The notes beneath the pieces are model-generated. The model searched no databases and was not told the origin of the DNA. It worked only from the letters and a program-made list of their open reading frames with translations. Below, piece after piece: positions 60,905 through 64,000 of a stretch of DNA of 64,000 nucleotides. A program made the translations under genes and the position numbers. The stretch is from an uncultured Eubacteriales bacterium (GTDB taxonomy: Bacteria; Bacillota; Clostridia; Oscillospirales; Oscillospiraceae): contig URAZ01000019.1 in the NCBI GenBank assembly GCA_900545925.1, positions 1 through 64,000 on the forward strand. Direction: 5' to 3'. Position 1 is the stretch's first letter; each line of letters begins with the position of its first letter.

Positions 60905-60993
60905 CGGCAAACCCAGCAAAGCGGTACGAGTTCGCCGAAGATTCCTATAAAACCGGTGCACTGCGCCGGGCCGATGTAGGCATCGGCCCCTAC
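60905..60993. repeat. Repeat family A, right half copy
   Basis: Internal GAGTTCGCCGAAGATT segment and the right end GGGCCGATGTAGGCATCGGCCCCTAC. The left end is missing. Confidence 0.75.
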
Positions 60994-61160
60994 GGAACTT
61001 ATATGGACTGCATCAGAAATTTTGAGTTACTTCAATCTTCGTGGGAAAAGTCCAGAAAAGCCGAAGGGCTGTTGCAAATTTATAATACGAGTTTTTTCTT
61101 GACAAGCGTATCGTGAAAAACGCCCTTCCCCCGGTGATACCGAAGTAAGAGCGTTTTATT
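60994..61160. other. Non-coding gap between parS/repeat A and element C
   Basis: No gene seen. A weak inverted repeat (AAAACGC near 61117 and GCGTTTTA near 61151) might act as a terminator. Confidence 0.4.
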
Positions 61161-61330
61161 TTCTAGGGTGTATCTGAAAACTCCCAACGCACCCGGACGG
61201 CGGGCCTTTTCACGCTGCGCCGCGCCATTTTTCCTTGAAATACGTCAGTATTCCTGCAAAAAAATGTCTTGCTCAGCGCAAAAATTCCTCGCTGCCGGTC
61301 ACATTGAGAGTTTTCAGATACACCCTAGAA
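61161..61330. mobile_element. MITE-like element C (TIR TTCTAGGGTGTATCTGAAAACTC)
   Basis: 23-bp perfect terminal inverted repeats (61161-61183 and 61308-61330), extended imperfectly by several more bases, bound a 170-bp element with no ORF. The centre carries GAAATACGTCAGTATTCCT, the same core palindrome as element D at 40.8 kb. It ends only 2 bp before the lexA stop codon. Confidence 0.88.
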
Positions 61331-61331
61331 T

Positions 61332-61910
61332 TTAATAGGTTCTAATCACAGCCTTGACCTTACCAATGATTTGGGCATGATTGCCGTCGATGGGCTGATA
61401 CGCCGGGTTTTCCGGCAGAAGCCAGATCTGGTTTCCGTCCTTGCGGAAACGCTTGACCGTTGCGGAATCCCCAAGCAGTGCAACGACAATCTCTCCGTTG
61501 TCCGCAGTCGGCTGAGAGCGAACGACAACTCTGTCTCCGTCGAGAATCCCGGCGCCGATCATGGAATCACCCCGGACACGCAGCGCAAAGCAGCCCGCTT
61601 CTCCGTCCCACGGCAGATAGCCTTCAATATTTTCAACCGCCAGAATGGGCACGCCTGCCGTGACCACGCCGACGACGGGGATGCGGTCAGCCCGGTGGGA
61701 ATCGGCAAGGGTGATCGTGCGTTTTTTCATACCGTCCATTTCAATCAGTCCATCCTGTCGCAGTGCGTTCAGGTGGTAATGTACGGTCGCCGTAGATTGC
61801 AGCCCGACGGCAGCGCAAATCTCGCGCACGGAAGGCGCATATCCGTTTTCTGCTGCGAATTTTGTGAGGAAGCAAAGAATCTCTTCCCGTTTGCTGCTTG
61901 TTCTGCCCAT
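61332..61910 (-). CDS. lexA: LexA repressor
   Basis: 192-aa SOS repressor. The winged-helix N-terminus (REEILCFLTKFAAENGYAPS, then STATVHYHLNALRQDGLIE) is followed by the self-cleaving domain. The scissile Ala85-Gly86 bond is in VVTAGVP, Ser116 in RGDSMIGA and Lys153 in ATVKRFR. RecA filaments trigger cleavage and derepression. Start ATG 61910 with GGGGCT upstream is only moderate. A candidate LexA box overlaps its promoter. Confidence 0.96.
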   Translation of the reverse strand: MGRTSSKREEILCFLTKFAAENGYAPSVREICAAVGLQSTATVHYHLNALRQDGLIEMDGMKKRTITLADSHRADRIPVVGVVTAGVPILAVENIEGYLPWDGEAGCFALRVRGDSMIGAGILDGDRVVVRSQPTADNGEIVVALLGDSATVKRFRKDGNQIWLLPENPAYQPIDGNHAQIIGKVKAVIRTY

Positions 61911-61940
61911 CTTGACAGCCCCTTTAATCTTAGTACTTAC

Positions 61941-61980
61941 ACTATAACACAGACCGGTTCAAAATGCAAACGTTTGTTTA
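61941..61980 (-). promoter_or_regulatory. lexA promoter with candidate SOS (LexA) box
   Basis: Minus strand TTGCAT (61964-61969), 17-bp spacer, TATAGT (61941-61946). On the minus strand TAAACAAACGTTTG (61967-61980) agrees at 11 of 14 positions with the B. subtilis box CGAACRNRYGTTCG and overlaps the -35. Confidence 0.65.
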
Positions 61981-61984
61981 AAAT

Positions 61985-62869
61985 TTATAAGCCCTCAAGA
62001 TTGAATTCCGGGATGTAGTCTGCTGATGCGGCGGAAAAGTCCTGTGTATAGCCGTTGTCCAACTCCAATAGATAGAGATAGGACAAAACAGCATCATATT
62101 CGTCCTGCGTGATGCGCCGGTCAAAGGGCGGCATTTGCTTTGCATGACCCATGGGGACATATTGACTCATCAGGCTGACCAACACGTCTTTTTTCGGAAA
62201 ATGGTCCGCAATCCAGTCCAGGACGCCGAGTGAATTGTCGATGCAGCCTGGCAGCACCAGATGGCGGATGATGACCCCGCGCGTCATCTGCTCGTCTTCT
62301 ATCACTGCGCCTCCCACCTGCCGGTACATTTCCAGAATGGCGGCGGACGCAATCTGCGGATACTCCGGCGCGGCAGAGAGTTCCTTTGCAAGCGCAGCGT
62401 CGGAGTATTTGAAGTCCGGAAGATAAATATCGATCAGCCCATCCAGTTCACGCAGTGTCTCAACCGATTCATACCCACCGCAATTATATACGACCGGCAC
62501 AGGCAGCTTCGGCGTGAGTGCCGGGAGGATGGACGGCAGAAAATGCGTCGGCGTGACAAGATTGATGTTCTGACAGCCCTCGTCGATCAGCCGCTCGAAC
62601 GCGGCACGAAGTTCTTTCATGGAAAGTTCCTTGCCAAAATTCTCTTGGGAGATCACTCCGTTCTGGCAGAACGCGCAACGCAGCGTGCAGCCGGAGAAAA
62701 ACACAGCGCCGCTGCCGAAGCTGCCGGAAATGACCGGCTCTTCCCAATAGTGCAGCGCGGCCCGCGCGGCAAGAATATGGTCGGGCATTTGACAGAAGCC
62801 ACGCTCCCCTGCTGCCCGGTCAACACCGCATGCACGCGGACAGAGTGTGCAGTGACGATAATCCAGCAT
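61985..62869 (-). CDS. Radical SAM protein, PflA-like
   Basis: 294-aa radical-SAM enzyme. The N-terminal zinc/Fe-S-like cysteines are CTLCPRACGVDR and RGFC; the 4Fe-4S motif is SGCTLRCAFCQN (CxxxCxxC), and GCQNINLVTPTHFLPSI follows. This matches the PflA-like group often annotated as pyruvate-formate-lyase activating enzyme homologues; no glycyl-radical substrate gene is near, so the target is unknown. ATG 62869 with GGAG upstream is preferred to a longer frame. It reads toward lexA, 75 bp away. Confidence 0.9.
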   Translation of the reverse strand: MLDYRHCTLCPRACGVDRAAGERGFCQMPDHILAARAALHYWEEPVISGSFGSGAVFFSGCTLRCAFCQNGVISQENFGKELSMKELRAAFERLIDEGCQNINLVTPTHFLPSILPALTPKLPVPVVYNCGGYESVETLRELDGLIDIYLPDFKYSDAALAKELSAAPEYPQIASAAILEMYRQVGGAVIEDEQMTRGVIIRHLVLPGCIDNSLGVLDWIADHFPKKDVLVSLMSQYVPMGHAKQMPPFDRRITQDEYDAVLSYLYLLELDNGYTQDFSAASADYIPEFNLEGL

Positions 62870-62920
62870 AAACTCAACTCCAAAGTTCAGACTGCTTTCC
62901 AGTATACCGCTTTTCCCAGC

Positions 62921-62949
62921 TTTACACAAGCGTGTTCCTGTGCTAAAAT
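62921..62949 (+). promoter_or_regulatory. Promoter of the lipoprotein gene
   Basis: TTTACA at 62921-62926, 17-bp spacer, TAAAAT at 62944-62949, followed by AGGAGG at 62961-62966. Confidence 0.75.
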
Positions 62950-62973
62950 CGCTGGTATACAGGAGGTTTGCAT

Positions 62974-63540
62974 ATGAAAAAGCTATTTATGGTCACTCTG
63001 GCCGCTGTCCTTATCATCAGCGCGGCGGGCTGCGCAAAAAAAACCGCGCAGCAGGAGAATCCTGCCTCTCCCGTTCAGGAAGAGACAATCGTGCCGGAAA
63101 CCCCGGCGGAACCGGAAGACTTGCAGGAAAACGTCATCCACATCACGCCGAACCAGAACGGCGTATCCGACGGCTTGGAAACAAGCTGGCTCGATGAACC
63201 GGAGACAATACAGACAGATCTCGAGGAAATCGTCAGCTGTACCTATACCCTGCCCCATTTGACGCTCGGAACTTCTGACGCGTCCGCAGCGGCAAACACC
63301 GTTTTTGACGATCTATCACAGACTGTGATCTCCTATGCGCAGGAGACGGTCTACCCAGCTGCGCAGGAAAAAGGTGCGATCGGCTATGTGAACGGCGGAT
63401 ACAGCATTTCCGAGGAAGACGGAGCGATTGTTGTGAATTATACGATCTCTGTTTCCTATTCCACGGAAAACGGCGATCAGCAGTTCAAGCATCTCTATAC
63501 CATTGATTTGACCACCGGTGAACTTTTGAAGGAGGAATGA
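62974..63540 (+). CDS. Putative lipoprotein
   Basis: 188-aa lipoprotein (lipobox IISAAGCAK). An acidic Pro/Glu-rich linker of about 45 residues precedes a small alpha/beta domain (SAAANTVFDDLSQTVISYAQ, then IVVNYTISVSYS) somewhat like DUF3298/PdaC-type lipoproteins. AGGAGG precedes ATG 62974. Its stop overlaps a possible start (ATG 63537) of the next gene; a parS site follows immediately. Function unknown. Confidence 0.75.
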   Translation: MKKLFMVTLAAVLIISAAGCAKKTAQQENPASPVQEETIVPETPAEPEDLQENVIHITPNQNGVSDGLETSWLDEPETIQTDLEEIVSCTYTLPHLTLGTSDASAAANTVFDDLSQTVISYAQETVYPAAQEKGAIGYVNGGYSISEEDGAIVVNYTISVSYSTENGDQQFKHLYTIDLTTGELLKEE

Positions 63541-63558
63541 ATGTTTCACGTGAAACAT
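63541..63558. promoter_or_regulatory. parS site 2
   Basis: The same 18-bp palindrome ATGTTTCACGTGAAACAT as at 60860, one base after the lipoprotein stop and 11 bp before the likely rlmD start. Confidence 0.95.
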
Positions 63559-63569
63559 TCCACGCAGCC

Positions 63570-64000
63570 ATGAAGGAATGCAAACGCGGCGAGACGCTGC
63601 AGGTGACAATCGAGACTGCAACCGCAGACGGAACCGGTATTGCGCGCGTAGACGGCCAGGTCGTGTTCGTACCAGGTGCACTGCCGGGCGAGGTGTGTAA
63701 AATCCGCATTGCACACATCGGGCGTTCGGCGGTTTTTGCGGAACTGCTGCGTGTGGAGCAGCCGTCGGCGCACCGCGTGGAGCCGGACTGTCCCTATTTT
63801 CCAAGATGCGGCGGCTGCGCGCTGCGGCATATGGACTATGCGCAGGAATTGGAACTCAAGCGCGCGCACGTCTATAATTGCCTGACACGCATCGGCGGCC
63901 AGACGCTCTCTTCCCTGCCCATCACCGGCGCGGAACAGATCGACGGCTATCGGAACAAGGTGCAGTTCCCCGTGCAGGAGCAGAACGGAAAGCCCGTCGC
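63570..64000 (+). CDS. 23S rRNA (uracil-C5)-methyltransferase, RlmD/RumA-like (partial)
   Basis: N-terminal 143 codons of a TrmA/RlmD-type m5U methyltransferase, cut by the window end. The TRAM domain comes first (KRGETLQVTIETATADGTG, then VPGALPGEVCKIRI), followed by the Fe-S cysteines in CPYFPRCGGCALRHMDYAQ. ATG 63570 matches the usual family N-terminus; ATG 63537 in the same frame would add 11 residues, read through the parS site, and overlap the lipoprotein stop. SD evidence is poor for both. Confidence 0.88.
   Translation, partial: MKECKRGETLQVTIETATADGTGIARVDGQVVFVPGALPGEVCKIRIAHIGRSAVFAELLRVEQPSAHRVEPDCPYFPRCGGCALRHMDYAQELELKRAHVYNCLTRIGGQTLSSLPITGAEQIDGYRNKVQFPVQEQNGKPV

Overview
The window comes from a GC-rich low-G+C-phylum bacterium, most likely a gut Clostridia member of the Oscillospiraceae type. 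The reasons are Bacillus-like dnaN-yaaA-recF-remB-gyrB-gyrA gene order, an ileS T-box, Soj/Spo0J-type parAB with parS sites, RNase Y, SLH-domain surface protein, PadR regulators and a BirA/BioY pair. This is inference from gene content; no 16S gene is present. No tRNA, rRNA, CRISPR array, prophage or transposase gene was seen.

Layout. 0.4-6.4 kb: a giant secreted S8 (subtilisin-like) protease with dockerin-like, cohesin-like and SLH modules, read leftward and interrupted by one in-frame amber codon. 6.8-9.9 kb: ileS under a T-box leader. 10.0-14.9 kb: a membrane-anchored parvulin, a lipid kinase, a GNAT acetyltransferase, and a PadR plus FtsW-like membrane protein pair. 15.0-27.2 kb: TSUP permease and HAD phosphatase, secA, pgeF with a peptide-binding lipoprotein and asparaginase, a PcrA-type helicase, a lipoprotein/membrane pair, and a second PadR plus small membrane protein pair. 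27.4-29.1 kb: birA and bioY, divergent around a BirA box. 29.3-44.5 kb: rny, an enoate-reductase-like flavoenzyme, tcdA, a YfcE-type phosphodiesterase, an Asp/Glu racemase, a BMP lipoprotein, a permuted GH3, a BaiN-like flavoprotein, an aminotransferase, tadA, a DegV protein and rsmG.

44.8-54.3 kb is the replication-origin cluster read leftward: dnaA, an intergenic region with several DnaA boxes, dnaN, yaaA, recF, remB, gyrB, gyrA, rnhA. Behind dnaA, where rpmH-rnpA-yidC-jag-mnmE-mnmG-rsmG usually lie, are instead azlC/azlD (azlD frameshifted in an A8 tract), a CAT-like acetyltransferase, mscL and serS. A coiled-coil membrane protein, parB and parA follow, with two identical 18-bp parS palindromes at 60.86 and 63.54 kb. 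lexA with its own candidate SOS box, a radical-SAM protein, a lipoprotein and the start of an rlmD-like methyltransferase close the window.

The most distinctive non-coding content is a set of dispersed intergenic repeats. Family A is about 110 bp, with a hairpin at each end and a TGTAGGGG/CCCCTAC terminal inverted repeat; one copy lies between gyrB and gyrA. Family B is a roughly 160-bp highly structured element that ends in a terminator-like stem. Two roughly 170-bp MITE-like elements have unrelated terminal inverted repeats but share a central palindromic core. These repeats, the amber codon in the protease, the azlD slippery tract, the diverged FtsW-like and GH3 proteins, and the coiled-coil partner of parAB are the points most worth a second look.
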